From positions 259,698 through 323,697 of the forward strand of contig NW_005434611.1 in assembly GCF_000315625.1 (NCBI RefSeq): a stretch of 64,000 nucleotides of DNA, written 5' to 3'. A program made the position numbers and the translations under genes. The notes below the pieces were generated by a model. It was given only the letters and a program-made list of their open reading frames with translations. It ran no database searches and was not told where the DNA came from. This document shows positions 62,333-64,000 of the stretch, in pieces (position 1 is the stretch's first letter; each line of letters begins with the position of its first letter). The stretch comes from Guillardia theta CCMP2712. Lineage: Eukaryota > Cryptophyceae > Pyrenomonadales > Geminigeraceae.

Positions 62333-64000
62333 TCAGTGCGTCAAGAAAGACAATGTGCGAACAAGCGAGCAAGAAACCGCATGTCTCATTGGACTTGGGA
62401 TTTCTTCATGAACATCTTGGTTGTCCATCGGAACAAACACAGGGCTTGGCTAGAGCAACACGTGAGAAAATACGCGAGGATGGTGAAGAGACAAACTTCA
62501 TCGGTTGTGGGCAATGCTCTGGACTGCAACAGCAGCTGCATACTCCTCAGTGTTTTGTTCTGCTGCTCGACAAGCGATCGAAGTTCTGCCACCTGACCAG
62601 GTTCTGTTGAGGTCTCGTTCGCAGAGAGAAGAACGGAGGGAGCGAAGGCGAGAGGGAGAGAGGAAGCAAGCAAGCTCTCTGGTCAGACCTCGTTGTCCAT
62701 GTTGGTGCTTCTCTGCTCTATCGATCGAACCTTCGCGTAGAAAGTGTCGTCCAACTGACCGAAAAGTCTCAGACGTCACGTCACAGTCTGCAATGCAGGC
62801 ATGCTCGAGAAATCAGCCACCTGCTTCCTGCTCTGCTCGAGCTGGCTTCCTAGCCTGCGGGCATGTTAGATGACGTTTGTCTTCGAGTCCATCAATCTCC
62901 GCATCCTCTGTCTTCACCTCAAAGTCATGCTGTAGAGAATGTTTGCCTGAGCTTCTATCTGACTCTCTTTGGAGATGAACTTCTTCGATCTTGAGGAGAG
63001 ACAGAGTCAGCAGCAGGAGAGAAATGAAAGCAACATGCTTCGTCCGTCGGTAGTCGTGCAGCCTCTCCACCAGACGTGAAAAACTCTCTCTCCTGTATCG
63101 ATGAGGATTTGCCTGGGCGCTTCCATGGGTTGTCAGGCGGTACAACGGGGTCTAGAGCCTCTCACCTGTAACAAGCCCCCTTCTTCTTGGCTCGGACGTT
63201 GATCACTCCCGGAAGATTCTTCGAGGAGGTTCAGTTTGTACAGGAACGTGGAGGAACAGAGCAAGGAGGGCGAGAAGGGCAAGGAATTGAGAGAGAGTTC
63301 AGCACCAGGATCTGACTCAAAGTCGATTCTGGCGAGAAATCAGCCTGTGCAGGAGGTGAGCTCAGGAGAAGGAGCGAAAGAAGACGATAGACTGTTGGGG
63401 AGCAGAGCAGGTCGGAGGAAGTCAAGTGAAGCGCTAGAAGAGTGAGTCCAAAGAATACCATCTTGTAGTCATCAGACGGGATGACAATGAAAGTGCTCGT
63501 CTTGTTGGCGACTCCTGTGGCCTTCAAAACTCTCCCTCCGAACCTTCAACAACAGCATGTCATCGACTACGTCGCAATCTACTTCATCTCCACCTCTGCG
63601 CGAGTTGGGATGGCAGAGTTCTGTTCTCCTGCAGAAGGAACGCGTCAAGGTGGGTCTATACTTTGCCCTCCCTCCCGCCGTTACATCGAGCTCGACGATG
63701 AGTCCTGACATGTTCCATAGAATTGGCCTGCCTGCCGTCAAGGCGGAAAGAGAAGGAGCGAGCAGACCCGTTGCCAAAGTGAGTGTAATACCTCCACCAT
63801 GCCTGGGAGGAAGTGAACACAATGAAGTAAGGAAGACAGTCAGTCAAAGACATGGGGAGATGTAAGACGCGGTGAAGTGGTTGGATGCAGGGGCAAGTAG
63901 AAGGGTAAGAGCAGTGTTGAGAAAAGGAGACGCAAAGGAGGGATGTTGAGTAGATGTAGGACGACAAATCCGATTATCAAGACCTGATGGAAGAACACCC
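62333..64000 (-). CDS. Unrecognised membrane/coiled-coil protein (5' end beyond window)
   Basis: The final exon ends at 62333 and reads PVFVPMDNQDVHEEIPSPMR then HAVSCSLVRTLSFLTH. Upstream exons on the same strand read AELRSLVEQQNKTLRSMQLL (coiled coil, about 62520-62630) and SFSRLVERLHDYRRTKHVAF followed by a hydrophobic helix ISLLLLTLSLL (about 62990-63100). Others read GRVLKATGVANKTSTFIVIP followed by SDDYKM (about 63450-63530) and MSGLIVELDVTAGGRAKYR (about 63655-63715). Codon texture and short introns match the other genes. Exon links and family are unresolved, and the start lies at or beyond the right edge. Confidence 0.45.

Noticed and set aside
63481-63708. Plus-strand frame beginning MTMKVLVLLATP
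   Set aside because: Antisense to better-supported minus-strand exons (GRVLKATGVANKTST and others).

Overview
This window looks like nuclear DNA from a unicellular eukaryote. Genes lie on both strands and are split by many short introns, mostly 43-60 nt, almost all GT-AG. Coding parts are moderately GC-rich, while the introns and spacers are full of CTC, ATC and pyrimidine microsatellites. Two encoded proteins begin with a signal-peptide-like hydrophobic stretch: the OPR/RAP protein, where it is followed by a basic, Phe-containing transit-like segment, and the ankyrin protein. Together with the OPR/RAP family itself this suggests an alga with a secondary plastid. A cryptophyte such as Guillardia theta fits the style, but the species call is inference. 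No prokaryotic operon, CRISPR array, rRNA or tRNA was seen.

Layout, left to right. 1-2206 (-): EGF-repeat protein, cut by the window edge. 3959-10473 (+): 18-exon gene for about 20 RCC1 repeats followed by a SAM domain. 10556 to about 14870 (-): PPP-family phosphatase with a long novel N-terminal part. 15957-17392 (+): JmjC/cupin-type oxygenase. 18858-19631 (+): single-exon ubiquitin-like/bZIP fusion with a TATA box. 20195-20802 (+): small membrane coiled-coil protein. 21765-24424 (+): unknown protein, then 24797-27030 (+): leucine-rich-repeat protein. 27242-27613 (+): possible small gene. 29317-29778 (+): charged protein. 31515-33407 (+): MAP-kinase-like kinase with a TTY activation loop. 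33442-36780 (-): ankyrin protein. 38449-39096 (-): organelle-targeted EF-hand protein. 40436-42740 (+): C2-like protein. 43594-44802 (+): free-standing protein resembling the dynein stalk and microtubule-binding domain. 44850-56929 (-): a 12-kb gene for an OPR-like/RAP protein, with a 100-N assembly gap inside. 56984-58381 (+): LpxD-type acyltransferase. 58479-60647 (-): ammonium transporter. 61938-62203 (+): small membrane protein. 62333 to the right edge (-): unknown coiled-coil/membrane protein.

Between genes sit abrupt GC-rich blocks (17640-18060, 21013-21560, 28070-28450, 36826-37540, 39950-40310, 61597-61700). Some share a motif of the form ACTCAAAGTT..GTTAAAAA and look like fragments of a dispersed repeat. 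The genes do not form one pathway. Individual roles include plastid or organelle RNA processing (OPR/RAP), lipid A-type acyl transfer (LpxD), ammonium uptake, MAPK signalling, protein dephosphorylation and cilium/microtubule biology.

Gene models were built by hand from reading frame, splice phase and family resemblance. Those with exact exon lists (RCC1-SAM, MAPK, dynein-like, LpxD, AMT, EF-hand, small membrane genes) keep an open frame through every junction. Others are given as spans with approximate internal structure.
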